A stretch of DNA of 64,000 bases from Deroplatys truncata (Eukaryota > Arthropoda > Insecta > Mantodea > Mantidae), in the NCBI GenBank assembly GCA_030765065.1, contig CM060979.1:103342350-103406349 (forward strand), written 5' to 3'. Positions 11,293 through 21,965 of the stretch are shown one piece after another. Positions within the stretch are counted from its first letter, which is position 1; the number at the start of each line of letters is the position of its first letter. Below the pieces are notes generated by a model. The model ran no database searches. It was not told the origin of the DNA and was given only the letters and a program-made list of their open reading frames with translations. Both the position numbers and the translations under genes were made by a program.

Positions 11293-11582
11293 TTGTGGCG
11301 TTGTCTATTTACAAAGTTTCCATGTTGATTTTAATGTTTAAAAGCTTTAGACCTTTCTCACTAAAACTCGTCATTCTTTTATCTTTTCTTTTTTCATTTT
11401 CATACAAAGAGAACGGAATTTCACAAGTGAAACAGTACTGTGATAACGATACCAACAAACTAATTATTATTCACCCACTGAAACACATAAAAACAATAAG
11501 TAATAATCACAGGCCCAGTTTGTGGGTATTTAAATGAAACATCATGCACAATACAAGCCAATTATGTAATGAGTTGAAATGT

Positions 11583-11690
11583 GCAAATCTATAGATGTAT
11601 TTCTGGTGAAATCCCGGTATGGAATTTTTGAGTGCAATGCAATTCCTCCTGTATCTGCTATGTACGTGGTAGAGAAAGTAAAAATAGTTA
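11583..11690 (-). mobile_element. Helentron-like 5' end fragment in the left foldback arm
   Basis: It carries tttctggtgaaatcccggta, a tttttgagtgcaatgcaatt block and the subterminal repeat gtagagaaagt near 11669. The mirrored copy is at 14966-15070. Confidence 0.7.
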
Positions 11691-12417
11691 CAGTGACTAT
11701 ACAAATGTAACAATAGAGAAACCCACTTGAAGAAAAAACGGAATAAAATAACAAGGCGTCAGACTCAACTTTCGCGCCATTCTCCGAATATCTGAGAATA
11801 TTCTTAATATGAGACAAGCATTTTACCTTAAGCAAGTAGTTTTAATCTTACTTTTATGAAAATCAGAGTTTTCTCTATATCCTTTATTTGTGACAACAAC
11901 GCTAAGTTTCGAGCTAGCTATACTCACTTTTCTTGCAACTATATACGTTTAAACTAATATTAACAAATTTCTCGTAATCCCAGAATTTATTAATCATAGC
12001 TGTAATATTTTTCACAACTGCATGTAATAATATTGATTTAGGGGCTTTTAGTAATTTGCTATTCGTTCTAAAACCTTTTATATTGTCAAGCAGGACAACT
12101 GTGGACCTGTGCATCCTATAAACATTCATAACAACATTAGTATAAACTTCCCTACAGAGTTTTATATACAATTTTACAAGTTGTTTTAAGAAATTGTTAA
12201 ATTTCGGTACTGAAAAAGAAATAAAGATACGGTTTTCCAAAGATTTCGAAAGAACTAAGTTGCTGTATCAAAATTTCCTTGTTACAAATTGTGCATTTAT
12301 TTCTTAAGGAAACCAGGAATACAGATTTTTTATAAATTTAGCGTGCACCGATCTATATTTTCAACTTTTACGCCTACGTTTCTCGTCAATAAACACCATT
12401 GCTGAAGAGGTTGGTAA

Positions 12418-13020
12418 TTCTACTCTCTCTACCACGTAAAATAGTGGGTAGAGGAGGTATGCATTGCATCCAAATATTCAATATTGAGATTTCACTGGAA
12501 AACTAAATACTTGTTTTGAGGTCCCCTGAATAAAAAACATTTTTAGAAAATTCTGTGTGTATGTGTCAGAGCAGCATAACTCAAAAACAAAAAGTCGGAT
12601 AAATACTAAACTTGGTATTTAGGTTGAGTACCTTTCAAAGATACGACACAGAGATTTTCAAGAAAGTCCCTCCACCCCAAACTACCCTTTACATGAACTA
12701 TTTTCCGAAATGTTTTATTTTCTAAAACTGTCTCTGACGATTTTAATTACAACACCATATATTAAAGACATTTATATGAAAAATAAAATGTATATCTTGA
12801 ATTTTGTGGAAATAGCCTGTGAAGTCCTCTTGATTCGGAAGAAATTTTCTATGATCTTGTATAACTGCTAAGGTTTGAGGAAAACATACAATACAAAAAA
12901 TTTAGATCTCTTTAAAAACACACACAATTTATTTGAAATAACTTTTTTGTGACGTCAGCCATTTCCGAGATATCTGTTATAAATGGTTCGAATTGTACAA
13001 TGCTTAGCCATTCTTTTTTA
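12418..13020 (+). mobile_element. Helentron-like element, 3'-truncated, in the foldback spacer
   Basis: It begins with a ctactctctctaccacgtaa-type end, then runs through the standard blocks gagatttcactgg, cataactcaaaaacaaaaag, cttggtatttaggttgagta and accctttacatgaac, ending near an atttccgagatatc block. It is diverged from the fresher copies at 51-54 kb. Confidence 0.75.
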
Positions 13021-13786
13021 AATGCATGTCGCTTTTCAGTTCTTGCTCGCCATGTTGATGGAAAGAATTTAGAATTTTAAGGCCAGTGTATAGCGTCCCT
13101 TTGGATGTATAACGGATGTGTAATGCAGCCATTCCCCGAAAAGTTTATCTGGATTAAAATTAAGTGGATATGAAAATAAACCTTCGTACTCACCTATAAC
13201 AGATAGAGGGTAGAGGTCATACGAGGTCTACACTTTAGAATTTTTTATTCTGCAGTTGGTGTTACTCCTTAGAAAGGAAGTATCTGTTGATTCTATTTAA
13301 TCCTTACATTTTACATAACACGTATGCACAGCACAACACAAAAACACTACACACGACACTGATAGTTTTAAATATTTGACACCGATGTTGAAGTTGGGGC
13401 AGGGTACTGTTTTAACTCCACGCGCACTTAATAAATCACATAACCGTGCGGAAATACTTAACCTTCCGCGAAAAGCACTAGTGGGGGGTGCAAGCTGAAC
13501 CACTATTAGCAAGCGTTATAGTTCTGCTCCCGTTAGGCTCGGAGAAAACATAAAAAGAATCATTCTCATGTGCAGCACTGCGTGAAAAGACCGTGTGCTG
13601 ATGTGTGTGAAAAAAAGAGCGTGAGAAACGGATGTTCGTCAGCGATAAAATCTTTTAAATGCAGTTTTATTGTCGATGGTAGGGATCATGCAGTGGTGGA
13701 TCGTGACAGGAAATGCACTGCAAATGACTGCGTTTACAATTTGACAATTTGTGGCGAAATAAGGCATTTAACTCGACGCGCATGAA

Positions 13787-13905
13787 AATTAGCAATAAGA
13801 TTGACATTTCGATATCTCGATTAACATGAAGTAGATGGAGAATAAGCGTTTGTAAAAATAGTTTGTACAAGAGTAGAGAAAGTCATGTGAATGTAACACA
13901 TCAGT
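13787..13905 (+). mobile_element. Helentron-like 3' end fragment
   Basis: Contains gattgacatttcgatatctc, gagtagagaaagtcatgtga and acacatcag: the 3' subterminal repeat plus terminal hairpin of the family. Confidence 0.8.
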
Positions 13906-13964
13906 TTTTCTATAAAATCGTGCTATTTGACGTGATATAAGATTTAGAGCAATACGCGCACATG

Positions 13965-14100
13965 TGCGGGTGTCTAGGTTTAGTATCTTCCAGCGATGCG
14001 ACACCAAGGTTTTCAAGAAAATCCCCCCACCCCAGACTACCCTTTACATGGAAGATTTTTCGAAAATTTTAATTTTCTCAAAAATGGCTGTAACGATTTT
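13965..14100 (+). mobile_element. Helentron-like internal fragment joined to the 76-bp array
   Basis: Matches the block from gtatcttccag through ctaccctttacatggaagat to aacgattttgatt, where the tandem repeat takes over. Confidence 0.8.
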
Positions 14101-14580
14101 GATTGCAGCTTCGATACGTGTCCACGGAGATCTTAGTGCTAGGCAACTATACCTGTTTCTATACGTGAACGGCAGATTGCAGCTTCGATACGTGTCCACG
14201 GAGACCTTAATGCTAGGCAACCGTACCTCTGTTTCTATACGTGAACGGCAGATTGCAGCTTCGATACGTGTCCACGGAGCCCTTAGTGCTAGGCAACTGC
14301 ACCTCTGTTTCTATACGTGAACGGCAGATTGCAGCTTCGATACGTGTCCACGGAGACCTTAGTGCTAGGCAACTGCACCTCTGTTTCTATACGTGAACGG
14401 CAGATTGCAGCTTCGATACGTGTCCACGGAGACCTTAGTGCTAGGCAACTGTACCTCTGTTTCTATACGTGAACGGCAGATTGCAGCTTCGATACGTGTC
14501 CACGGAGACCTTAGTGCTAGGCAACTGCACCTCTGTTTGTATACGTGAACGGCAGATTGCAGCTTCGATACGTATCCGCG
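14101..14580 (+). repeat. 76-bp tandem repeat, about 6.3 units
   Basis: Units start with gattgcagcttcgatacg at 14101, 14175, 14251, 14327, 14403, 14479 and 14555. Spacing is 74 bp for the first unit and 76 bp thereafter. Each unit contains tgtccacggag, ccttagtgctaggcaact and tctatacgtgaacggcag, with only a few base changes. The array begins exactly where a Helentron-like fragment stops (aacgattttgatt) and ends just before the right foldback arm. Units are contiguous with no spacers, so it is not a CRISPR array. Confidence 0.95.
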
Positions 14581-14591
14581 TATACTAATAC

Positions 14592-15359
14592 GCAAATTAC
14601 TAAAAGCCCCTAAATCAATATTATTACATGCAGTTGTGAAAAATATTACAGCTATGATTAATAAATTCTGGGATTACGAGAAATTTGTTAATATTAGTTT
14701 AAACGTATATAGTTGCAAGAAAAGTGAGTATAGCTAGCTCGAAACTTAGCGTTGTTGTCACAAATAAAGGATATAGAGAAAACTCTGATTTTCATAAAAG
14801 TAAGATTAAAACTACTTGCTTAAGGTAAAATGCTTGTCTCATATTAAGAATATTCTCAGATATTCGGAGAATGGCGCGAAAGTTGAGTCTGACGCCTTGT
14901 TATTTTATTCCGTTTTTTCTTCAAGTGGGTTTCTCTATTGTTACATTTGTATAGTCACTGTAACTATTTTTACTTTCTCTACCACGTACATAGCAGATAC
15001 AGGAGGAATTGCATTGCACTCAAAAATTCCATACCGGGATTTCACCAGAAATACATCTATAGATTTGCACATTTCAACTCATTACATAATTGGCTTGTAT
15101 TGTGCATGATGTTTCATTTAAATACCCACAAACTGGGCCTGTGATTATTACTTATTGTTTTTATGTGTTTCAGTGGGTGAATAATAATTAGTTTGTTGGT
15201 ATCGTTATCACAGTACTGTTTCACTTGTGAAATTCCGTTCTCTTTGTATGAAAATGAAAAAAGAAAAGATAAAAGAATGACGAGTTTTAGTGAGAAAGGT
15301 CTAAAGCTTTTAAACATTAAAATCAACATGGAAACTTTGTAAATAGACAACGCCACAAA

Positions 15360-15396
<37 letters not shown>

Positions 15397-17164
15397 ACAT
15401 AAATTGTGTGCTTTAACGTTCTTGTACAGTTCTTGTACAGTAAGGCTTCGTTTCCTACGGTTTAACAGTTGTACAAAAGACATTCACAATGAGACTACTT
15501 CACAGCTATTCCCAGAAAATTGAAGTTATACATTTTATTTGTCATGCAGATATCTTAAACATACCGTACCGTAATCAAAAGGGTTAGAGCCATTTTTAAG
15601 ACAATAAAAATAACGAACTTTCTTCCACTAAACGAGTAGTTTGCGGTGTGGGAATTTTCTTGAAAATCTACGGTTTGTTAAATTTTTTTTATACGCTACT
15701 ATTATAGTGTGTGTGTGTGTGTGAGTGCGAGTATGTGCCTAGTATCCGTGCGCCACAAGCCATAACGACGACGTTATAGAAAAACTTTATCATTTGCCTA
15801 CCGGACAGGGACAACCGCGAAAAACCTGAAAAAAGCTCTAAGAGTATTCTAACGCCTACTGATCTGGAAAACCCATGAAAACAAGAGAGTACACTTTTTT
15901 GCCCGCTTTCGACCGGCAATGAGAACCCTGCTCCTACGTACGCTAGCGACCAGGTTTTTGGTATAGTTAAATTACGTCTGTGCAAAGGGCGTCTGTACCG
16001 CTTTAAAAAACCTAGGTATATCAGTGCGTAGTGATTTTGGTTGATCTTAAAGCTGGTTAAGCATTTTTCAAAAACAGTTTGCTACACGCTACTATTAAAT
16101 GTGTGTGTGTGCGCGCGAGTATGTGCCTAGTATCCGTGCGCCGACAAGGGAAAACTTCATCATTTGCCTACCGGGCAGGGACAACCACTAAAAACCTGAG
16201 AAAACCTCGAAAATTAGAAAGGGCGTCGTCAACCACTACAGCAAACGCCTACCAACCAGGGAAAACCTATGAAAAAGCAGAAAGAGCTTGCATTCGTTTA
16301 CCAACCACAGAAAACCCCCAAAAACTAGTTATTTTTTTAAAAAAAAAGAAAAAAAGGAAAAGACGAATAATATAAGTATGGCAACTGCAACGGGTGTGTG
16401 TGTGTGCCTATTTAATTTTTATTTTCTTTTGCACTGCACACATTTGTGTTACAATATATATGCATTTTCAATTTTGGGAAAACCTATGAAAAAGCAGAAA
16501 CAGCTTGCATTCGTCTACCAACCAGAGAAAACCCCGAAACACTAGTTATTTAAAATTGCTGATGAGTTCTCCATAGGCTTTTGCAAATCTTGTTGCTAGC
16601 AAAACTTACCTTTCCCATCACCTCCAACATACCCCACTCCCCACACCTTTTTCTTTCCACCAATCATAATCTCTCTTATTCTTACCAATCAACAACTCTC
16701 ATTTGTTCCTTTCCACCAATAACATCACTTCTTATTCCCACCAATCACAACTTCACACGTCACTTTCTGTTATACTTTTTATCCCTCGCTCCCCATCTTT
16801 TCCCTCTTTCAGTCCCAACCTCCGCACACACAACACCTCGCCACCCAGCTCCTCTCCATCACGTGTCCTCCATACTCTTTCATCTTCCTTCCTTCATCTT
16901 CCACCCCAATTAACCAATCACATTTCGTCTTATTTTTACCAATCAAAACACTCCACGTCACTTCCTGTTTTTCCTCCATCTTACCCTAATCCTCAATTCT
17001 TTTAACTCGTCCCGGATGAACCAATTGCAATAACGATAATCCTTCCGCTCAGGGCGCTTTTCAAACTTCCCGCCGCCGTCGCACGCAGCGACACTAGCGA
17101 CACTAGCGCCCCTAGCGGCAGGATTATCGTTAATCCAATTGGCTCATCCGGGACTAATACTACT
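14592..17164 (-). repeat. Right arm of the foldback inverted repeat
   Basis: It is the inverted partner of 8370-12059. The region 14816-15109 repeats 11542-11835 with identical translations in two frames (97 and 68 residues), so that part shows no difference in about 300 bp. The ATT run is 7 units shorter here (15361-15394) than in the left arm. The right arm lacks the left arm's extra 8930-9790 segment. It keeps a stretch near 16808-16850 that is reduced in the outer copy of the left arm. Confidence 0.85.
17009..17154. repeat. 146-bp terminal palindrome, right end of the foldback
   Basis: This is the inverted partner of 8380-8525. It begins gtcccggatgaaccaattgc and ends ccaattggctcatccgggac, with a GC-rich middle. 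The two copies differ at several bases, more than the inner arms do. Confidence 0.85.
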
Positions 17165-17260
17165 CGACGGTGATTGCAAATTTTATCAAAAGATTACGCG
17201 AGTACCCTATGAGACGTAGAGTAAATTTTCTGTGTATTATTCTCCATTCAATAGATGTGT
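17165..17260 (+). pseudogene. mariner-type transposase pseudogene, 3' end after the foldback insertion
   Basis: Starting at about 17170 the frame reads VIANFIKRLREYPMRRRV and then NFLCIILH. This matches the C-terminal pattern of mariner-type transposases (an NF.kR...C..RRG.H..dIiFH-like ending), though the conserved Gly and His are altered. It continues the protein broken at 8369 and lies just upstream of the right mariner end at 17356. About 100 bp of AT-rich 3' untranslated sequence separates it from that end. Confidence 0.75.
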
Positions 17261-17357
17261 TTACTCTTTTATGGTATGCCAAAACTTTGCCAATTCGTGA
17301 ATAAATTAAGATTCTCTTTGTAAATTTAAATCCTGCATTACTTTTGGAGCAGCCTAT

Positions 17358-18325
17358 ATACATCCCTCCCAACCTGTACACCAGGACGAAGAGGAGATAG
17401 CGGGATTGCAGGATGAGTCACAGCTGACGGAACGACCGCCATTGAGCCTTTAAGTGTGCAGTAAATGTCCAAATGAAATGGCACGCTTGGGACTATGTAG
17501 ATGTTATTATCATCTATTGCGAAGTAAACTGTAACACGCAAAGACAACATTCTACCATAAGTTATGATATGAATATCAAATTAACCAGTATCCCAAAACT
17601 GTGACCCGAGGAACACATCTCCGTTTTTTGTTCATCCAAATACTGTCATACAATTTGTCGGTCAGCGACATTCTACCCATCTATATACAGGGTCCTGCAC
17701 TTACTCCGGTTCTTGTGTTTATAGGATTCAATTGGATCTCCAATGAATGCAGTGAAAATTGCAGATGTAATATTTTATTTGGCATTGTAAACTAATTTTC
17801 AGTTATGTCAAGTGATGACATAATACTTACGTAATGCATGATCTGGAAAGGTTCATTTAACCACTCGGCTACATGGTTACTACCTATTCTTTTGCCTCAT
17901 AATTTTAACTTCTCAGTCTTGGTTTCCAAGTTTGATGTACACGTATCTTACAACTGTAAAATATGACAGCCGGAGTGAAATTCAATTGCTTGTTTAAAAT
18001 GTTATAATTCCAAGTAGGAAAGAGTAATAATAACAGACTTCCAATTCTGTCAAATTCTGCAACAGGAAGTTCATAAAACAGATCTACAAAGATGGCTTGC
18101 AGATGATTCATTTTCTCAGGCAGCATAAAAGTTGTTGGAATCACCAGGAATAAGAATTTTACTTTGCCTGACTGCCAATCTTTATTTAAATTATCCTAGT
18201 TTCAGTATTATTCGGAAAGAATCGTTATCTCACCATCTTTACCAGTAGCCTCAACAAAAACTTAATACAATAAGGCTTCTAGTCACACTTGCTGCTCGAT
18301 GTATTATGTTGTAATATGTGCTCAA
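17358..18325. other. Intergenic, nothing recognised
   Basis: No repeat shared with the rest of the window and no coding pattern. The open frames 17338-17550 (minus), 17601-17795 (plus) and 17905-18144 (minus) have no motif that I recognise. Confidence 0.5.
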
Positions 18326-19804
18326 GGGTCGAATTCATAGTCGTCGCTCATGTGAAAAGGAGATGCTTAAGCAATAAGTATTTCCTTCTGATAAGGAAAC
18401 GCTTATTACCATTTGATATACATAGACGGTACTTATATGCCCAACGCTATGCGCTTTTTTATTTCCGAATCACATGTAGCAACATGATTCAGCTATTTTA
18501 CAGCCACTCGGATGCGCTAAAGAATATGTAAAAGAACATGCAGGCGACCACAAAGCCAGCCGCTATTTCCAAACTCGTTGTTGTTTTGTTCACAACAGCT
18601 GTTGAGCACGTGTAGAAGTTTGCGAGTTTTAGGTAAATGTTATGTTTATTAATTAGCTATCTTTAGATTAAAGTCAAGTAGATTGTACATTTAGTTAAGG
18701 GTTTGTAGTAATAACTATATCGTTACATTATTTAGGTCGAAAACATGTGAAAAGGAAAACATTTCAGTGAGCAGGAAAAAAAACTATAAGAGTAGTGCCG
18801 AAATACAACGATATCGTAGAATGCAGACAATCGGACTGACCTTAATAGGTATTCGCTCGTAGGTTCTTTTAAAACTGAAAACCTGACTTTCTACCGTGAA
18901 GAAGCTAGAAGTATTTACAACAATCTGCGCACTGCGTATATGCATGAATGGAAGCAAACCACAAATGCAATTACTGTACCATCTAGCAGTAAGCTTAAAA
19001 GCAAAGTAGGCAATAACTTACAATGTTTGGCTTGAGCAACGTTTTTACACGCGAAATCGCTAAATCTCTGTTCAAGAATTTGATAACCCAACGTATATTT
19101 GCGAATTAATGGTAAAGACGTGTGACTTGTTAAGTTAACCCTTTGCCGCCGTAGTGATTATGCGAAATAGGCAGTTTTATCGAGAAAACCACTGCAGAAA
19201 TTTTCTTTATTTATTGCAGAAGCATTTCTGCATTTTATTTTTAGGATTTTATTAAATGGTTTTGAATAAATGCAGCGGATTCTCTTTTCTAGAGACTAAG
19301 CACTTTGGACAACATAATCGGGAAAACATCTCAACAGAAAACATATGGATAGTGTTACAGCACTTGAGAGCCTATGCATTATATTTTCAAGTAAGGCTGT
19401 CTCATAACCTCTGACTTCATAAACTCTGTTTGTTAAGGTTACGTGTTTAGCAGAGGCATTAGATTATTACAACAGCGGCTTTGGTAAACCGATTACGCTT
19501 CTTAAATTCCGCATCCCTATACGTTTCAAGTGAATTCTGCAAATCACGTAAATACGTTTATTAATGTGCAGTACAGTTTCATTTTGAAATTCTATATACT
19601 CCATGAAATTGCTGTTATCGTTAACCTCCGTTGTAAACAGTTAATGCAAGATGGCGTCGACTTTCCTTATTGCATATAAGCGGAGGTCAGTGCTTCCTTA
19701 TATGAATAAGCATTTCCTTACTCGCCAAAAGCAGTAGCGTCTGTGTATAGAAAATCACTACTTAAGGACTTCCTTGAAATAAGCGACGACTATGAATTCG
19801 ACCC
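18326..19804. mobile_element. Unclassified DNA element with terminal inverted repeats (1.48 kb)
   Basis: The left end gggtcgaattcatagtcgtc (from 18326) is the exact complement of the right end gacgactatgaattcgaccc (to 19804). Weaker inverted similarity continues inward for about 100 bp, with aataagtatttcctt at 18380 opposite aaggaaatgcttatt when 19704-19718 is complemented. No transposase was recognised between the ends. The middle has a slightly GC-richer patch at 18541-18630. The flanks show no convincing duplication. It could be a non-autonomous cut-and-paste element of unknown superfamily. Confidence 0.7.
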
Positions 19805-20021
19805 CAAATTATCTTCTTTTAGAAATAAAAGTTGGTCATATTTCGTGATCTAGCTTGTGTAGACACATCGTTGTGTTTCAGTTGCGGATTTATAAACCCT
19901 GAGGTACATCAACAGCTACGGCATTGAACCTTATTGTTGAAGTGTAACTAAAACATGAAATGCTGCTGTGTTTTTATTTCTATACAACCAATAGTTGACC
20001 TATCCATGGTTATTCCTTTTC

Positions 20022-20475
20022 TTATACAGAACTTACGGCTGCATGTATAGCGTGTGCATATCGGTGGGAGACACCTCGCACACAGGGACGTACAGGAGAC
20101 CTATTGTGACTACCACCCCCAGGAATAAGGGATGAAGTAAAGGAATCACATGAGTCTAAAGGCCGCAGCCAGACAGGCCACAGAGATGCGCGGAAGTACC
20201 TATCATTTCCTAGCTCGAAAACCCGACCCACTACTGGAGGTATCCACAGAAGACAATGAACACCCATGCAGCCAAGCAGACATCTACCGTCCAAGGGGAA
20301 TACTTTTTTCTTGGAACAAGCATCCGTGCCATCTGTCCGGCACCGCCTCACGCCACGACACTTTGAAGCACCCTGAAACATGAGAAGAAAACGGAATTAA
20401 AGTAAATAAGGGAAAGGAAATCGTGGTAAATGTGAAATCACCCCAGCATTCGCCTACCGACCAGGGTCATAGTGA
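20022..20475 (-). mobile_element. SINE, core family, tail type A, head truncated
   Basis: The shared core (ccccagcattcgcctaccga, about 20442-20461 on the plus strand) is joined to a tail that matches the copy at 57.1-57.5 kb. Shared phrases are acacctcgcacac, caggccacagagatgcgcgg and gccaagcag. The tRNA-like head is missing beyond about 20475. The open frames on both strands here are by-products. Confidence 0.7.
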
Positions 20476-20930
20476 GTGATCGATAGGATTCAATCTCTTC
20501 ATTATAAGCCTCATGCATCTGCATGTAACTCAACGTTTCTTGTAAAACTTTAATAATTGCTTCAGTTTTTAAAACGGGGAAATATTTGTTTTGAGCTGGG
20601 TTTTAACAATTGATAGTTTAAAATGGGCCCTGAACTTCAATATTTCTAATAGAGCTTCAGCAGCTTATAAATCTGCATTATGTTAAAGAGAATTCCGTTA
20701 ATTAGACCCATTATTCTTGTGGGTTTATTCCTTGGTACATTATTCAGCTTGTTCACTTTCTATGGCAAAATGCAAGTCCTCGGAGGGCGTCTATTCAGTA
20801 TACAACAGAGCAGATCATCAACTTAACTCTATTTTTCAGTATGTTTCCTCATCCTGCAAAGGTGATCGATAGTAACTAAATGTGTCAAAGAATCCCTCCA
20901 TTTTGTCCTCTGTCTATAAACATAGAACAA
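20476..20930. other. Intergenic, nothing recognised
   Basis: AT-rich sequence without a supportable feature. Confidence 0.5.
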
Positions 20931-20939
20931 AGAGACACT

Positions 20940-21965
20940 TCTACTAGAAGAATAAAATGGATTCAGAGAAGGAAGGTCTTGCCCGGATAATATATTTACA
21001 ATGATGCAGGTGATAGGGAAAAGGAGAAACTATAATTTACCTACATTTTTGACATTCATAGACCTGGAAAAAGCATTTGACAGAGTTGATAAGAGGAAAA
21101 TGGGAGAGATAATGGAGAAGTGTGGATACCCGACGCATAAAATAAAATGCATAAAAAGTCTATACCAGTACCCGTTTTAGACTTAGTACATCTTATTCTA
21201 ACGGGGAATGTACGGTAACGATCCAAGGGGTGAGACAAGGATGTGTATTATCACCTACACACTTTAATCTTGATATAAACAACATGTTAAGGAGATGGAA
21301 AGAATTTGCACCAGCTGAAATATTAGCAGCGGAACTAATCTTAATTGTTTAACCTATGCAGATGATTTAGTAATTACACAAAACACAAAAGAGAATTTTA
21401 GAAAGCAACTTATAATTTCCATCATATATGTGAGGAATATCATTTTAATATTTCAGTTCCTATGACTAAATCGTCTTTGAAGACAACATTTTAGAACATA
21501 TTCGTCATTTTAATTAATTGGAGTGTAAACTTTTATATGATAACTATAGAGGTATAAGAAGAACCTTAATACAACATGGATTGATACTCAACTGAAGTTT
21601 TATAAAATTATGGCGGCACCCTTTCTAATCTTTGGTAGTGAATATTGGGCAGTAAGACAGTTTTACAGACTACAAAATGAAATTTCTAAGAGAATTATTA
21701 GGATACACAAGGTTAGATAAAATAAGAAACCAAGAAATAGGCAAATACTTAAATATATTTGCAATACAGCATAAAGTAGTAGACTACAGAGAAAACTCTG
21801 AAGAAATCTACAGAGAATGGACAGCTCAAGGGTTCCAAAAATGATGCTATACTACAGACCTACAGAAAAAGAGATGCGGGAAAACATAGACTAAGGTGGA
21901 TAGAGGCTGGAACAGGCCTATTGCCCTAATCCTGTTAGACAGAAGGAGAGGAGGTCTAAGCAAGA
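20940..21965 (+). mobile_element. LINE fragment: reverse transcriptase and C-terminus, decayed
   Basis: When intact, the protein copies LINE RNA into DNA at the target site. The reverse-transcriptase core is clear. NGFREGRSCPDNIFT begins near 20957. FIDLEKAFDRVDKRKMGEI contains the motif A Asp near 21060. GVRQGCVLSPTHFNL follows near 21226, and YADDLVITQNTKENF (catalytic YADD) near 21355 in another frame. A C-terminal part reads FYKIMAAPFLIFGSEYWAV, then DKIRNQEIGKYLN, RVPKMMLYYRPTEKRDAG and KHRLRW up to about 21900. At least three frameshifts and several stops, plus AT-rich decay between the blocks, show it is inactive. It resembles the endonuclease-RT LINEs of insects; I do not assign a clade. 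Confidence 0.85.

Larger units (their letters stand above)
8370..12059 (+). repeat. Left arm of the foldback inverted repeat
   Basis: It pairs with 14592-17164 read on the minus strand. Order from outside inward: 146-bp palindrome; block with CCAAT/CRE-like motifs (8560-8930); a YY1-like minisatellite and a copy of a 200-bp block (8930-9790); a second copy of the CCAAT block (9790-10070); SINE-core-like repeats (10095-10860); CA runs; Helentron-like fragments (10945-11240 and 11583-11690); an (ATT)n run; and AT-rich sequence to 12059. Confidence 0.85.
12060..14100. other. Foldback spacer, mostly Helentron-like fragments and unknown sequence
   Basis: The unique middle of the foldback element. 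It holds Helentron-like fragments at 12418-13020, 13787-13905 and 13965-14100. The rest (13030-13786) is not recognised. Two open frames (13297-13512 minus and 13570-13785 plus) have no known motif. The minus-strand frame 11914-12240 straddles the arm boundary and is lysine/asparagine-rich; I do not recognise it. Confidence 0.5.
8370..17164. mobile_element. Foldback element, 8.8 kb, inserted in the mariner
   Basis: The left arm (8370-12059) and right arm (14592-17164) are inverted copies of each other around a 2.5 kb spacer. Both arms end outward in agtagtNttagtcccggatga. Each outer end also carries its own 146-bp palindrome (8380-8525 and 17009-17154). The inner arms look nearly identical, while the outer parts differ: the left arm has about 1.1 kb of extra duplicated sequence (about 8930-10070). 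No transposase was found inside, so it looks non-autonomous. The long arms resemble foldback or Galileo-type elements in form only; I cannot assign a superfamily. The flanks are ...tta and taa..., with no clear duplication. Confidence 0.8.
7322..17356 (+). mobile_element. mariner-like DNA transposon, inactive, split by an 8.8 kb foldback element
   Basis: The left end reads taggttgtctcaaaattag from 7322. The right end, complemented, reads taggctgctccaaaagtaa, finishing at 17356. TA flanks both ends (7320-7321 and 17357-17358). The transposase frame runs into the foldback element at 8369 and resumes at about 17170. The span is 10,035 bp; subtracting the 8,795 bp insert leaves about 1,240 bp, the usual length of a mariner. 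This agreement of ends, coding frame and length makes the nesting well supported. Confidence 0.85.

Noticed and set aside
11147..11537. Open frames with long Leu or Tyr runs
   Set aside because: They are produced by the (ATT)n microsatellite in the foldback arm and recur in the mirrored arm.
14101..14580. Possible CRISPR array
   Set aside because: Units of 76 bp are contiguous with no unique spacers, and the context is eukaryotic. It is an ordinary tandem repeat.
8370..17164. Inverted duplication as a pure assembly artefact
   Set aside because: The arms differ by a 1.1 kb segment, by 7 microsatellite units and by many substitutions in the outer parts. A mirrored assembly error would not show this, but long reads should still confirm it.
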